Below, piece by piece: positions 25,901-35,570 of a stretch of 64,000 nt of DNA. Origin of the DNA: Bacteroidota bacterium (lineage in GTDB: Bacteria > Bacteroidota > JABWAT01); NCBI GenBank assembly GCA_020161835.1, contig JAIUNL010000013.1, positions 62,001 through 126,000 of the forward strand, given 5' to 3'. The notes under the pieces are model-generated. The model saw nothing but the letters and a program-made list of their open reading frames with translations, ran no database searches and had not been told where the DNA came from. The stretch's first letter is position 1, and every line of letters starts with the position of its first letter. The translations under genes and the position numbers were made by a program.

Positions 25901-26584
25901 TTTAAATTTGTCTTTTGCTTCAATTGCATGAGAAAAATAATTAAAATCCTGAGTGCCGGGATTGAACTGACATAAACCTTTCCGGGTTCCCACCCAGATA
26001 ATTCCATCATTATCTTCAAGGACATAAGAAACTGAATTGGAAATAAGTGACCGGGGGTTATCTGGTTGATTTTGGAACCGTTTGGCAGTCCTTTTTACAG
26101 GATCCAAAACAATCAGCCCATTCTGGCCTGAAAAAAAGACAAGATTATTAAGTGGGGCAGTAAACAGGTTGATTACATCAAGGGGTGACCAATTGGGAAG
26201 CTGGCGAAGAATCTGAGAGTAATGGGTGGCTTTTTCAGTTACCGGATCAAAACAATCTACAATTTGGTTTGAAAACATCCACAGTTTTCCCTGACCATCT
26301 GTCTTCAAATCAGTGAGGTAATTGTCAGCGATAGATGTTGTGTCTTCAGGATCGTGGCGGAATACACGAAAAGAATAACCGTCAAAGCGATTTAATCCGT
26401 CCTGGGTTGCAACCCAGATAAAACCAAGACTATCCTGGGCAACTCTGTTTATTGTACTTTGCGATAATCCGTTTTTTATCGTATAGAGTTCAATATTGGC
26501 GTGGAATTCCTGAGCTTTCGCGGTTTGAACCTGAAGCAGAAAGACTGCAAAAAAAATAAAAAGAAACCTCAGGTAAATCGCCAT
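22901..26584 (-). CDS. Reg_prop hybrid sensor histidine kinase with C-terminal receiver
   Basis: About 1227 residues. Signal peptide (MAIYLRFLFIFFAVFLLQVQ.., cleavage near AKAQ), Reg_prop propellers (WVATQDGLNRFDG, WVGTFGGGINI and others), Y_Y_Y domain (YKLEGFDKEW, DPGTYTLMVRATNNDG), one transmembrane helix, HisKA with His871 in GIAHDLNNI, HATPase (SDTGSGMD, GSGLGLS) and a C-terminal receiver with phosphoacceptor Asp1157 in ISDIGLPG. The frame extends six codons to a TTG at 26602; ATG26584 is preferred because it gives a normal signal peptide and has GGAAAA upstream. It is a paralogue of the downstream sensor. It is the first gene of the three-gene signalling operon; no output domain, so phosphate must pass to another protein. 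Confidence 0.93.
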   Translation of the reverse strand: MAIYLRFLFIFFAVFLLQVQTAKAQEFHANIELYTIKNGLSQSTINRVAQDSLGFIWVATQDGLNRFDGYSFRVFRHDPEDTTSIADNYLTDLKTDGQGKLWMFSNQIVDCFDPVTEKATHYSQILRQLPNWSPLDVINLFTAPLNNLVFFSGQNGLIVLDPVKRTAKRFQNQPDNPRSLISNSVSYVLEDNDGIIWVGTRKGLCQFNPGTQDFNYFSHAIEAKDKFKEGNINVIFIDKKNQMWLGGTSGLQQFDRMTSRYSQITSSLNSSILNSEHPVSGITEDDNGNLWLLTYGNGLKIYNPKAKKLVAVLNTADGMSKLSSDFLNSIYRDKSGIIWVGTDGAGLNKIDPRKPKFSTISNFNYAISDPVTMSIFEDTDGLVWVGTFGGGINIIDRQTRQVKVLRASDPNGGLSKSDRIMVLFKDSSGLIWIGTQNGGLSSYNPTTKSVKLFKINSFLNPSAEIQMVVSIIELKNGTLLVGTSQGVFQLNRDTGDFKPFKPGIIPPYPTNSMTESENSLYFGTDEGLIVFDLKTNKTTTYTFSETSQQSLSHNTVNNVAIDMKGRIWVSTVRGLNLFNQESGLFQRFFEKTGLTNSFIYCVVPDDQGNLWISTNGGLSRFSPDLPEKIQLRNYDESDGLQSNEFNQGAFHFNPNSKTMFFGGINGINYFKPSEIKDNPHLPPIVITNFRKLNTTVNLLPFINTEKIVELDYRDYFFSFEFAALDYTNPEKNQYQYKLEGFDKEWVSTGNRRFITFTNLDPGTYTLMVRATNNDGVMNEAGIKINIDIIPPFWRTKTFIISILIIIIGCVAGYIRYRAVHLQMRNRELETIVQQKTSELKTSYEQLRISQEKLIQTEKMRVVGQLSSGIAHDLNNILSIILGSATLLSRKLTEATEKHRAAIIEKAALDGAYIISRLQEFSKQSPENHLVKTDVNAILQDVIEMTSYRINERQKRENITIQFIDRRKPIPPILGNPSELRSSFTNLVLNAIDAFHDHGTITLETFEKEPSKIQVIISDTGSGMDKETTNRIFEPFFTTKGIKGSGLGLSQVFGTISRHDGTIEVSSQPGKGTTFVTTLPTISETEIIEKEQTNFDTRAHQLPTGNIILVLEDEEEIRSIYQQILDDLGIPGLYAATGEDGLEYWFAEKDKINLIISDIGLPGISGWDFIREVRKTNKDIPIMVITGWGNEITASQIKDLTVNKVITKPFTISQLVSEIQALLPLNID

Positions 26585-26694
26585 TGAAAAAATTTTCCAC
26601 AAGAATTTCTCTAATATAACGCCCTGTTCTGAAATAAAAAAGAAGATTCAGCAATGAGAAGTTTGTTTCTGAAAAGAAAGCAGAATAATGGATA

Positions 26695-29600
26695 TCAATA
26701 TCCCAGAACCTGCCCTAACCACTTTTCAATCTCGCTAACTGAAATCCCTTTTCTACTGGCATAATCTGCAACCTGATCCTTCGTAATTTTCCCCAAACCA
26801 AAGTAGTCTGCTTCCGGATGGGCAAAATACCAGCCACAAACGGCTGCTGCCGGATACATGGCCATTGACTCAGTCAATTTGATGCCGGTATATCTTTCAA
26901 CCTGAAGCCAATTCCAGATTTCCGGCTTTTCAGTGTGATCAGGGCAGGCCGGGTAACCCGGTGCAGGCCGGATGCCTTTGTATTTTTCCTTGATAAGATC
27001 ATCAGTTGACAAGGTTTCATCAGGTGAATAACCCCAGAATTCAGTTCTGACTTTTTTGTGCAGCAACTCAGCAAATGCTTCTGCAAGCCGGTCAGCAAGA
27101 GATTTGGCTAAAATCGCCCGGTAATCATCATGGTCAGCTTCATATTTTGCGACGATTTTTTCCAGACCAATCCCGGTAGTAACAGCAAATCCGCCCAGAT
27201 AATCCATTTTTCCTGATTCAACAGGTGCAATAAAATCAGATAGAGCTTTATTTGTATTTCCTGTGCTTTTTTCAGCCTGCTGACGAAGTGTATGAAATTT
27301 GACGAAAGGTTCTTTTGAACTGTCATCCTTATAAACCTGAATATCATCACCAATTGAATTTGCCGGGTAAATGCCAAGAACGCCATCCGCTTTTAATTGT
27401 TTCCGGCTGATAATTTCATCCAGCATCTTGTTTGCATCTGCCAGCAGGCGGGTTGCTTCCTCACCCACAACCGGATCTTTAAGAATTTCTGGATACTTTC
27501 CGTGGAGCTGCCAGGTAATGAAAAATGGTGTCCAGTCAATAAAAGTCCTGATTTCTTCAAGCGGATAATTTTTCAAAACGGTTATACCGGGTTTTGCCGG
27601 GATTTTTATTTCCGCCTTTGACCAATCCGTTTTAAACTTATTGGCTCTGGCTTCAGAAAGTGAAAGCAGATTTTTTTCAGCTTGCCGTTTTGCGTGTTTT
27701 TGCCGGATTTGCTCATACTCTGAGGCAATTTCTTCGGTGAATTTTACTTTCAGATCAGCTGTTGTTAGGGAGTTTACCACCGGAACCGAACGGGATGCAT
27801 CCAGAACGTGAATCACTGGCTGACTGTATTGCGGTGCAATTTTTACAGCTGTGTGAATTCTGGATGTGGTAGCTCCGCCAATCAGAAGCGGAATCTTAAA
27901 TCCCTGACGTTCCATTTCTTTGGCCACATGAACCATTTCATCAAGTGAAGGGGTGATAAGTCCGCTTAACCCGATTGCATCAACATGGTGATCTTTTGCT
28001 GCCTGAAGAATTTTGTCAGCAGGAACCATGACTCCCATGTCAATGACTTCGAAGTTGTTGCAACCAAGTACAACGCCTACAATGTTTTTTCCGATATCAT
28101 GAACGTCACCTTTTACAGTTGCCATGAGAATTTTTGCTCTGGCACTGGTATCCGCTTTCTGTCGTTTTTGCTCTTCTATATAAGGAATAAGCCAGGCCAC
28201 CGATTTTTTCATAACCCGGGCACTTTTCACAACCTGCGGAAGAAACATTTTTCCTTCGCCGAACAGATCGCCAACCACATTCATCCCGGCCATTAACGGT
28301 CCTTCAATGACCAGAATTGGATCCCCATATTTTAGTCTGGCTTCTTCGGTGTCTTCATCAATAAATTCAACAATTCCTTTTACAAGTGCATGTTTAAGCC
28401 TGTCTTCTACCGGATGGGTTCGCCATTCTTCTGCAACTTTTTCAACAGTATCTTTTTGCTTCAATGTTTCAGCAAATTCAACAAGCCGTTCAGTTGAATC
28501 AGGCCGGCGGTTCAGCAGAACATCTTCAATTAGTTCAAGAAAATCTTTGGGGATTTCTTCGTAAACTTCAAGCTGCCCTGCATTGACGATGCCCATATCC
28601 AAACCAGCTTTAATGGCGTGATAAAGAAAAGCTGAATGCATGGCTTCACGAACACGGTCATTTCCGCGGAAGGAAAACGATATGTTGCTCACCCCACCAC
28701 TGACTTTGGCCAGAGGCAGATTTTCCTTGATCCATTTGGTTGCTCTGATGAAGTCAATTGCATAATTGTTATGTTCTTCAATTCCGGTTGCAACGGTAAG
28801 AATGTTCGGGTCAAAAATGATGTCCTGAGGTGGGAAACCAATGTCATTAACCAGAATATCGTAAGCTCTTTTGCAGATTTGTATCCGGCGTTCGTAAGAA
28901 TCCGCTTGTCCCTGTTCATCAAAAGCCATCACAATGACAGCTGCACCATATTGCCTGACTTTTTTGGCATAGTTGCGGAAGGCTGCTTCACCTTCCTTCA
29001 GACTGATCGAATTGACAATTGATTTTCCCTGGAGACATTTAAGTCCGGCTTCGATGACCGACCATTTTGAAGAGTCAATCATGACGGGGACTTTTGCAAT
29101 ATCAGGCTCTGCCATCAGAAGATTCAGAAATTTCACCATGGCTGCTTCTGAATCCAGCATGCCTTCATCGAGATTGATGTCAATAACCTGTGCACCATTT
29201 TCCACCTGCTGACGGGCAATGGCAAGTGCCTCGTCAAAGTTACCGTTCAGAATCAGGCGGGCAAATTTCTTTGATCCGGTAACGTTGGTACGTTCACCCA
29301 CATTTACAAAATTGGTTTCCGGTCTGATGGTCAGCAGTTCCATTCCGGATAGACGGAGATAGTGGGGGAGTTCCGGAATTTGTCTTGGTTTGTGATTTTT
29401 TACATGTTCTGCCATGTGGCTGATGTGATCGGGTGTGGTTCCGCAGCAGCCGCCAATAATATTTGCCAAACCTGAAACCGCAAAATCTTCAACATCGCAG
29501 GCCATTGAATGCGGAGTTTCATCATATCCGCCAAAAGCATTCGGGAGTCCGGCATTCGGGTAAACACTTACGAAAACTGGGGCATTATTGGCAATTTCTT

Positions 29601-30381
29601 CCAGAAAGGGCCTCATTTGCCGGGCACCCAGTGCACAGTTAATCCCAACTGAAAGCAGATTTTTTGTGTGTAAAACTGAAGTAAGAAATGCTTCGGGAGT
29701 TTGACCTGAAAGAGTCCGGCCGGATGCATCCACAATCGTTCCTGAAATCATGACGGGAAGATTAATACCCGTTGAATCAGAAAATTCTTCAATTGCAAAA
29801 AGTGCAGCTTTTGAGTTCAGAGTATCAAAAATGGTTTCAACCAGAAATAGGTCAACACCACCATCCGCAAGTCCTCTGATCTGCTCCAGATAGGATTGAA
29901 CCATCTGATCAAAGGTTGCAGCACGGAATCCCGGATCATTCACATCAGGTGATAAAGACAATGTCTTGTTCATCGGACCGATGGCCCCGGCAACAAATCT
30001 TGGCTTTTCAGGAGTTAACTTCGTAAATTCGCCACTTGCCTGTTTAGCCAGCTTTGCTGCTGCAAGGTTCAGATTGTAAACCTCTGATTCAAGATGATAA
30101 TCGGCTTGTGAAAACGAATTTGAGTTGAATGTATTGGTTTCTATGATATCTGAACCGGCTTCCAAATAAGCACGGTGAATATTCAGAATGATTTCAGGTT
30201 GGGTTAAAACCAAAAGATCGTTATTTCCCTTTAAGGTGAAAGCATGATCTTTGAATCGTTCACCACGAAAATCTTCTTCTTCAAGTTTGTGGCGTTGGAT
30301 CATTGTTCCCATTGCACCATCAAGCAGAAGGATGCGTGAAGTAAGTAAGTTTTGGAGCTTGGTCATTAATGAGTTTGGCAT
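26695..30381 (-). CDS. metH: cobalamin-dependent methionine synthase
   Basis: A 1228-residue enzyme, one residue longer than E. coli MetH. Homocysteine domain with zinc ligands Cys249 (GINCALGAR) and Cys312-Cys313 (GGCCGTT); pterin domain from about 357 ([24 protein letters not shown]); cap domain; B12 domain with the base-off His in GDVHDIGKN around residue 760; and the complete C-terminal SAM activation domain ([15 protein letters not shown]-like [16 protein letters not shown]). It transfers a methyl group from methyltetrahydrofolate to homocysteine through cobalamin. It stands alone on the minus strand, 27 bases from the divergent esterase gene, so there is no room for a cobalamin riboswitch. 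Confidence 0.98.
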   Translation of the reverse strand: MPNSLMTKLQNLLTSRILLLDGAMGTMIQRHKLEEEDFRGERFKDHAFTLKGNNDLLVLTQPEIILNIHRAYLEAGSDIIETNTFNSNSFSQADYHLESEVYNLNLAAAKLAKQASGEFTKLTPEKPRFVAGAIGPMNKTLSLSPDVNDPGFRAATFDQMVQSYLEQIRGLADGGVDLFLVETIFDTLNSKAALFAIEEFSDSTGINLPVMISGTIVDASGRTLSGQTPEAFLTSVLHTKNLLSVGINCALGARQMRPFLEEIANNAPVFVSVYPNAGLPNAFGGYDETPHSMACDVEDFAVSGLANIIGGCCGTTPDHISHMAEHVKNHKPRQIPELPHYLRLSGMELLTIRPETNFVNVGERTNVTGSKKFARLILNGNFDEALAIARQQVENGAQVIDINLDEGMLDSEAAMVKFLNLLMAEPDIAKVPVMIDSSKWSVIEAGLKCLQGKSIVNSISLKEGEAAFRNYAKKVRQYGAAVIVMAFDEQGQADSYERRIQICKRAYDILVNDIGFPPQDIIFDPNILTVATGIEEHNNYAIDFIRATKWIKENLPLAKVSGGVSNISFSFRGNDRVREAMHSAFLYHAIKAGLDMGIVNAGQLEVYEEIPKDFLELIEDVLLNRRPDSTERLVEFAETLKQKDTVEKVAEEWRTHPVEDRLKHALVKGIVEFIDEDTEEARLKYGDPILVIEGPLMAGMNVVGDLFGEGKMFLPQVVKSARVMKKSVAWLIPYIEEQKRQKADTSARAKILMATVKGDVHDIGKNIVGVVLGCNNFEVIDMGVMVPADKILQAAKDHHVDAIGLSGLITPSLDEMVHVAKEMERQGFKIPLLIGGATTSRIHTAVKIAPQYSQPVIHVLDASRSVPVVNSLTTADLKVKFTEEIASEYEQIRQKHAKRQAEKNLLSLSEARANKFKTDWSKAEIKIPAKPGITVLKNYPLEEIRTFIDWTPFFITWQLHGKYPEILKDPVVGEEATRLLADANKMLDEIISRKQLKADGVLGIYPANSIGDDIQVYKDDSSKEPFVKFHTLRQQAEKSTGNTNKALSDFIAPVESGKMDYLGGFAVTTGIGLEKIVAKYEADHDDYRAILAKSLADRLAEAFAELLHKKVRTEFWGYSPDETLSTDDLIKEKYKGIRPAPGYPACPDHTEKPEIWNWLQVERYTGIKLTESMAMYPAAAVCGWYFAHPEADYFGLGKITKDQVADYASRKGISVSEIEKWLGQVLGY

Positions 30382-30408
30382 TTAAAAATAGTATTTAAGG
30401 AAACAAGT

Positions 30409-31488
30409 TTGTTGAACTTAAAATTACTCAAATTCAAATTTCAATTCAATTTTTGGGTCATTTTTGTAAAAGTCACCAAAGGTTACTCTATTAGAACTTA
30501 TTTCATTTTATTTCTCACAACACATTTTTTTGTTCCAGTTGATTTCGTTTATTCCCAAAACCACAGAGATGGGATTACGGTTCAAAATAATAATGATGAA
30601 ATTTCGAAACCAACAGTAATTGTTGTTTTAGGTAGTTCTACTGCTGCCTGGGAGAGCCCTGATTCCTGGGTAAATCAACTCAAAAATCAAATGGTGATTC
30701 AAAATAAAGATTATCAAATTATAAATCTAGCTGTTTCAGGAATCACGTCTTATCATATTCTGGACAGTAATACCAAAGCCAAAGAAGGTCGGCCGTCTGT
30801 ACTTGTAAACAATAATATTACTAAGGCTATTTCTTTAAATCCTGATGCAGTAATTGTAAATCTGCCAACGAATGACATTGCATCAGGTTATTCGTTAAAA
30901 GAAATTCTGAATAATTTCAGAACTGTTGATTCAGTTGCATCCGCCAGTCAAATTTCTGTCTGGTTTACAAGCTCCCAACCCAGAAATCTTTCCCTCGAAA
31001 AAAGACTTCTGCTAACTGAAATGAAGGATTCTGTTCTTTTAGAATATGCTTCAACTTCTTTTGATTTTTATACAGGCCTTGCAACTGATAATGGGGAAAT
31101 CAAGCCTGAATTTAGTTTTGGAGATGGTATTCACTTAAATGCGGCAGGTCACTATGAATTATTTAAACGGGTTTGGACCAGTAAACTGATTTTAGGTGGA
31201 CCCCTTGAAACTGAGAAACAAAGTGTTGAAAATATTCAGGTTAGCTTTTTCCCAAATCCGATTGAAAAAAATGGTAATCTATCAATTTACTCAAAAGGGA
31301 ATTTATCGGTTTCAATAAATTTGTTTGACATTACGGGTAGAACATTGGGCACTGTCTATTCTGGAAACTTAATTAATGGTCAAAACCAGATTAAACTTAA
31401 TACTGGTTCATTGGCTTCGGGAACATATTTTCTCCGCATTAACTCAGAAGGAAAATTTAAGAGTTTGAAAATTGGCATTTTACACTAG
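30409..31488 (+). CDS. GDSL/SGNH-type hydrolase with T9SS sorting domain
   Basis: A 359-residue secreted esterase-like protein. Block I is VVLGSSTAAW with Ser77 as likely nucleophile, block III is NLPTND (Asn155), and block V is DGIHLNAAGH with Asp239 and His242, so the triad is complete. Residues about 275-359 form a T9SS sorting domain (FFPNPIEKNGNLSIY, LFDITGRTLG, LASGTYFLRI). The TTG at 30409 has AAGGA about eight bases ahead; a shorter form starting at an ATT near 30490 (AAAGG eight bases ahead) would give a cleaner signal peptide ending VYSQ. Substrates of this clan include acetylated sugars. The next gene is a membrane acyltransferase, so an add/remove acyl pair is possible. Confidence 0.75.
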   Translation: MLNLKLLKFKFQFNFWVIFVKVTKGYSIRTYFILFLTTHFFVPVDFVYSQNHRDGITVQNNNDEISKPTVIVVLGSSTAAWESPDSWVNQLKNQMVIQNKDYQIINLAVSGITSYHILDSNTKAKEGRPSVLVNNNITKAISLNPDAVIVNLPTNDIASGYSLKEILNNFRTVDSVASASQISVWFTSSQPRNLSLEKRLLLTEMKDSVLLEYASTSFDFYTGLATDNGEIKPEFSFGDGIHLNAAGHYELFKRVWTSKLILGGPLETEKQSVENIQVSFFPNPIEKNGNLSIYSKGNLSVSINLFDITGRTLGTVYSGNLINGQNQIKLNTGSLASGTYFLRINSEGKFKSLKIGILH

Positions 31489-31578
31489 AAAAATTGGTTC
31501 GGAGGTGAATGTAAATATCAAGGACACTTCTGAAAACCATCGATTACTGATTTCCTGAAATAAATTGAAGTACAGAAA

Positions 31579-32808
31579 ATGAATTTAAAAGAACTGCTTA
31601 CATACGAGCATAAAAAACTAAATCCAAAGGAATTTATTTGGATAAATTTTTTAAGGTATATCGCAATAGTTTACCTTTTCCTTTATCATTATGCTGAATA
31701 TTATTACCACGAAATGAATCAGTATTTAATCGATTTCTGTGAAGCTGGTTTTTTTGGGACTAGTTTATTTTTCATTTTATCTGGCTTTATTCTCACCTAT
31801 GTGTATGACAAGTCAAAAACCGGACAAATTGAAGTTCGGAAATTTTGGATTGCCAGATTATCACGTCTTTATCCCTTGCACATTTTAACGATTTTATTCT
31901 TTATTCCGTTTTCCTATTTTGGTTCTGTAACTTATAGCGGGCACCAGCAAGTCGTATTTCCACTTACGAACATGTTACTGGTTCATGCATGGATTCCAGA
32001 TAAAGAATATCTGTATTCATTTAATGAACAATCCTGGTCGCTTTCAGCTCTTTTGTTTTTTTATATTTTCTTTCCATATATTTTAAAATTGACCCGGAAT
32101 ATCAAAAGAACGGTTCTGACCTTAGGTATCCTGTGCTTACTTTATCTGATTCCTTCAGCAATTTTTATGTTTTCTGGAGAGCCAGATTATGGTTGGCTGT
32201 ATTATTTTGTAAGAAATAATCCACTTATCCGGTTTCCGGAATTTATTGCAGGTGTTTTAATTGCAAGACTGTTGGTTTCTGACAATCCGGGTTATTTAAA
32301 AATAATTGAGAAATTAAATCAGTATAGGTGGCTGATTATTCTGTTTACACTATTCTTGCTTTTCAATAGTAGTATTTTTAATAGTACTCTGATTCATAAC
32401 GGACTATTCCTTCCTTTGCAAATAATACTTGTACTGTCTCTGACTCGAAATCCTGATTTTTCAAAAATCTCGCAATTGAAAAAAAGAGTTTATGAACTGT
32501 TTAATTTACTCGGAGCCTCAAGTTTGTCATTTTACATGATAAACGGTATTATGATGACATTACTATTTAGATTTGTTTTAGTATTCAATTTAGCTGAATA
32601 TCCAACTGCTAAATGGTCATTCCCGTTATCTCTGCATGAGTATAAAGTAATTGCCTCAACGTTTGGAAAATACAAACAAAATTTTCAACCTGATCTTTTT
32701 GTATTTTTTCTGTTCCTGGTTTTGATAACAATTATTTCTGTTTACACACAAAAATTGCTTACTGAGCCAATCAGTTTTTACATAAGAAAGTATTATAAGG
32801 TAATTTAA
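31579..32808 (+). CDS. acyltransferase family 3 (OafA-like) membrane protein
   Basis: A 409-residue protein with about ten transmembrane helices. Family signs are the N-terminal FLRYIAIVYLFLYHY with the conserved His, FFGTSLFFILSGFILTYVY in helix 2, a basic FWIARLSRLYPLHIL loop, and NEQSWSLSALLFFYIFFP. Such proteins carry acyl groups (often acetyl) across the inner membrane to surface sugars. Gene length and helices are complete. It lies 90 bases after the GDSL esterase, likely in the same unit, and 519 bases before the polysaccharide locus, whose glycan could be its substrate (inference). Confidence 0.85.
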   Translation: MNLKELLTYEHKKLNPKEFIWINFLRYIAIVYLFLYHYAEYYYHEMNQYLIDFCEAGFFGTSLFFILSGFILTYVYDKSKTGQIEVRKFWIARLSRLYPLHILTILFFIPFSYFGSVTYSGHQQVVFPLTNMLLVHAWIPDKEYLYSFNEQSWSLSALLFFYIFFPYILKLTRNIKRTVLTLGILCLLYLIPSAIFMFSGEPDYGWLYYFVRNNPLIRFPEFIAGVLIARLLVSDNPGYLKIIEKLNQYRWLIILFTLFLLFNSSIFNSTLIHNGLFLPLQIILVLSLTRNPDFSKISQLKKRVYELFNLLGASSLSFYMINGIMMTLLFRFVLVFNLAEYPTAKWSFPLSLHEYKVIASTFGKYKQNFQPDLFVFFLFLVLITIISVYTQKLLTEPISFYIRKYYKVI

Positions 32809-33326
32809 TAAAGCTGGATGTTTTGTTGTTCCTAAATTCATGCCGGCGATTAGTGCATATTGAATAACCTTTCTGCACACAAAGAAAATCGGCTTAAATA
32901 GGTTTTTCTCGTGTTTTTGAAGTGACATGAAATCTGGGTGGAAGTATTCGATTTTTGAGTTAACTCTATAAAAAAACAGGATATAGCCTTTGGAGTTGGG
33001 TTATTGTGATGTCTTTACTGATAAAAACTGCTTAATCTTGAAATCTTTGGAAATTGCTTTTAAGAGGACGAAAACCTACAAAACAGGGTGGTTTCGTCAA
33101 AAATGACTTTGTTCCTGACTTGGCTTTTAGTGCAGAAAAACTGTAAATTATTGTGGCTAGCCATGTTGTGATAATTATGCAAAGTGGATCACTAAACTGT
33201 TTTGGTTTCGTTGCCAAATGACATGGTTTTTATTTCTTTGTACATAGAACATGAAACGTCATGTCTTGTATTAGGATAAAATAATAGGTATTGTTTTTTG
33301 AAACTGCTCATTGAAAGGGAGAAATT
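32809..33326. other. 518-base AT-rich region before the polysaccharide locus
   Basis: No credible gene: the longest frame, 33032-33217 on the minus strand (61 codons), has no recognisable product. The region probably contains the promoter of the 33327-48134 unit, though I find no exact TAnnTTTG. It holds the inverted repeat at 33241-33270 and ends with the strong ribosome binding site AAAGGGAG seven bases before a TTG start. It is long enough to hold a leader RNA, but I cannot assign one. Confidence 0.4.
33241..33270. repeat. imperfect inverted repeat upstream of the polysaccharide locus
   Basis: ACATGA (33249-33254) and TCATGT (33259-33264) are exact inverted copies around AACG. Outer TACA (33241-33244) and TGTA (33267-33270) extend the symmetry imperfectly. 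It ends 56 bases before the first start codon of the locus, a suitable place for an operator or leader hairpin. Chance occurrence is possible in this AT-rich stretch. Confidence 0.35.
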
Positions 33327-34316
33327 TTGGGCTCTGCCGATGATATTATAAAAATAGATCTTAAAGATATTTTAAGAACACTTTTTGAGAAAAAGATTAA
33401 AATAGTCGCTATCTCCTTCGGAATCGCTGTTATTTTTGCACTTCTTTCCCTGCTCATAACCAATAAATATTCAGCAACAGTTACAATTTTGCCTAATCAG
33501 TCTGAGGGTGGGCTTTCTCAGTTTTCCTCAGTAGCCTCTTTGGTGGGTATCAATCTTTCTGGGTCAACGAATAGTGATCAGCTTTATCCAGATATCGTTT
33601 TTTCAGAACGTCTTCTCGATAAACTGATTAACGAAAAATGGAAATTCTATAAAATAGATACATTGACAACACTCTATGAAATCTATGAAATTGAATATGA
33701 CAGTACTGATCAATTTCCGGCAGCACATCAAAGGAATAAACTTTTAAAAACCTTACGTGAAGATGTCTTTGAGGTTGAGATTTCAAAAAACAACGGTGTT
33801 ATCAGAATTTCAGCTGTTGTTAAGGGGGATCCTGAATTTGGTAGGGAATTGGTAAACAGAGCCGTTTTCTTCCTGGACCAGTTTAACAGAGAAACCCGGA
33901 AAACAAAATCGACTGAAGAAATGATTTTTCTGGAGTCAAGAGTCGAAGAAGTTTATGATAGTTTGCTTACCCTTGAAAATGAGTTGAAATATTTCGATAA
34001 AAATAACAGAAACTGGACGGCTTCTCCTGATTTGCGAATAGAGAGGCAGCAATTAATCAGGCAAATTGAAGTTACATCTACCATTTGGATTGAATTAAAA
34101 AAACAATATGAATTGGTTAAGCTAAACACAATCAGAGAGAAAATAACATTTGATGTGCTTGATTATTCAGGTGTTCCTACTCTGAAGACATCGCCGAAGA
34201 GGGGCTTGTTAACTATTTTTATTTTTATTTTTTCTATGTTAATTACGTCTGCATATTTCTTATATGGAAATAAAATTAAATATTTTATTGTGGAATTGAA
34301 AAATGATTCAAAATAA
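33327..34316 (+). CDS. Wzz-like polysaccharide chain-length determinant
   Basis: A 329-residue inner-membrane protein of the Wzz/PCP type. TM1 is about 29-47, a large periplasmic part with coiled-coil helices spans about 50-290, and TM2 is about 293-315, preceded by the Pro-rich TLKTSPKRGL. No cytoplasmic tyrosine-kinase domain is fused. In Wzx/Wzy pathways such proteins set the number of repeat units. The start is TTG with AAAGGGAG seven bases upstream; no ATG lies near. It is the first gene of the long plus-strand locus, and its end overlaps the glycerophosphodiesterase start by 14 bases. Confidence 0.85.
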   Translation: MGSADDIIKIDLKDILRTLFEKKIKIVAISFGIAVIFALLSLLITNKYSATVTILPNQSEGGLSQFSSVASLVGINLSGSTNSDQLYPDIVFSERLLDKLINEKWKFYKIDTLTTLYEIYEIEYDSTDQFPAAHQRNKLLKTLREDVFEVEISKNNGVIRISAVVKGDPEFGRELVNRAVFFLDQFNRETRKTKSTEEMIFLESRVEEVYDSLLTLENELKYFDKNNRNWTASPDLRIERQQLIRQIEVTSTIWIELKKQYELVKLNTIREKITFDVLDYSGVPTLKTSPKRGLLTIFIFIFSMLITSAYFLYGNKIKYFIVELKNDSK

Positions 34317-35181
34317 ATTGTTTGTTTACCTGCTAATTTTGGTAATGGTTAGCTTTTCATGCAAGAGCACCATTACGAGCAATGAAGAAGAAGTATTGAA
34401 AAATGAGAAACTGGTCAACGTTGATATCAGATCAAAACTGATAATAGCACATAGAGGGTTTTCTGAGCTTTATCCTGAAAATTCATTTGTAGCATTTGAT
34501 TCAGCGATTGTACATGAGGCTGATTTTGTAGAATTTGACATTATTTTCTCAAAGGACATGGTGCCGGTTATCATGCACGATGAATTTTTAGGGAGAACAA
34601 CAAATGTTGAAGAAGTTTACGGGAAAAATTTAAAAGTTTCTGAGCTGAATAGCTGTCAACTTAAAAACCTGAAGATTGATTATAATATCAGAGGTAATTC
34701 TTTTAAAAACAGTGATTTGAAAATTCCGTTTTTTGAGGAAATGTTAGAGCGGTACGGAAACAAAATTGGATTATTTATAAATGTAAAAGACTGGAATTCT
34801 GCTGGTCTGAATAAAATGAATTTATTGCTCAAACAATATGAGATCAGACCGGAAATGGTGTTTTTTGAAAACAATCGTTCTTACAACCCACCATCTTCTT
34901 TTCCGAGTTGGGTCTTGATTTTTAAATCACAGATTCCCGCAATTACCACACCCAAAGAAATAGGTTGCCTTACCAATGCCGTTGGTCTTGAAATGAATCC
35001 AAATATTTTATCAGATGCTGAATATTTTTCTGCAATGAATCGTTTGGTCATTATTTGGACTGTCCACTCTGTTGATGACATGCAGAAAACCTTAAGTTCG
35101 AATTATGTAACAGGTATTATGACTGATAAGGTTGATCAGGCTGTGAAAATCAGAAAAACAATAAATATGGGGGGGCAATGA
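34303..35181 (+). CDS. glycerophosphodiester phosphodiesterase lipoprotein
   Basis: A 292-residue lipoprotein: signal peptide with lipobox V-S-F-S-C, Cys20. The GDPD fold begins at IIAHRGFSELYPENS with His50-Arg51 and Glu59; Glu77 and Asp79 in VEFDI and His92 in IMHDEFLGRTT complete the catalytic set. Family enzymes hydrolyse glycerophosphodiesters to glycerol-3-phosphate and an alcohol. Its gene overlaps Wzz by 14 bases and tagD by four (ATGA). Because the next two genes activate and transfer glycerol phosphate, a role in trimming or recycling a glycerol-phosphate polymer in the envelope is likely. That role is inference; general phospholipid catabolism is the alternative. Confidence 0.88.
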   Translation: MIQNKLFVYLLILVMVSFSCKSTITSNEEEVLKNEKLVNVDIRSKLIIAHRGFSELYPENSFVAFDSAIVHEADFVEFDIIFSKDMVPVIMHDEFLGRTTNVEEVYGKNLKVSELNSCQLKNLKIDYNIRGNSFKNSDLKIPFFEEMLERYGNKIGLFINVKDWNSAGLNKMNLLLKQYEIRPEMVFFENNRSYNPPSSFPSWVLIFKSQIPAITTPKEIGCLTNAVGLEMNPNILSDAEYFSAMNRLVIIWTVHSVDDMQKTLSSNYVTGIMTDKVDQAVKIRKTINMGGQ

Positions 35182-35564
35182 AAACCGTTTTAACTTATGG
35201 AACCTATGACCTCCTCCATTACGGACATATTAATTTATTGAAACGTGCCAAAGAATTAGGCGATTTTCTTATTGTTGCATTATCAACTGATGAATTTAAT
35301 TTGCTAAAACACAAAGAAGCCTATCACAAATATGACGAACGTAAGCTTATTCTGGAATCAATCAAATATGTTGATTTGGTTATTCCGGAAGAAAACTGGG
35401 ACCAAAAAATAGAGGATGTCAAAAAATACAAGGTTGATATTTTTGTAATGGGTGATGATTGGCGGGATAAGTTTGATTTCCTTAGCGATTATTGTCAGGT
35501 TATTTACCTATCCCGTACACCTGATATTTCAACTTCCAAAATAAAAACTGATCTGAAAAAGTAA
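35178..35564 (+). CDS. tagD: glycerol-3-phosphate cytidylyltransferase
   Basis: A 128-residue enzyme, nearly the length of B. subtilis TagD (129). It has the nucleotidyltransferase signature GTYDLLHYGH (8-17, with the H-x-G-H pair as HYGH), the MGDDW segment, and the C-terminal SRTPDISTSKIK, which matches the ISTT/ISTS motif. It makes CDP-glycerol from CTP and glycerol-3-phosphate, the donor for teichoic-acid glycerol phosphate. It overlaps the diesterase gene by four bases and is followed six bases later by the transferase that would use its product. Confidence 0.93.
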   Translation: MKTVLTYGTYDLLHYGHINLLKRAKELGDFLIVALSTDEFNLLKHKEAYHKYDERKLILESIKYVDLVIPEENWDQKIEDVKKYKVDIFVMGDDWRDKFDFLSDYCQVIYLSRTPDISTSKIKTDLKK

Positions 35565-35570
35565 TCCATA

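Noticed and set aside
30382..30408. Possible cobalamin riboswitch for metH
   Set aside because: Only 27 bases separate metH from the divergent esterase gene, too short for a B12 riboswitch, and no B12-box sequence is visible there.
33032..33217. 61-codon minus-strand frame in the 518-base gap
   Set aside because: No recognisable product, no ribosome binding site and no operon partner; treated as chance in AT-rich DNA.
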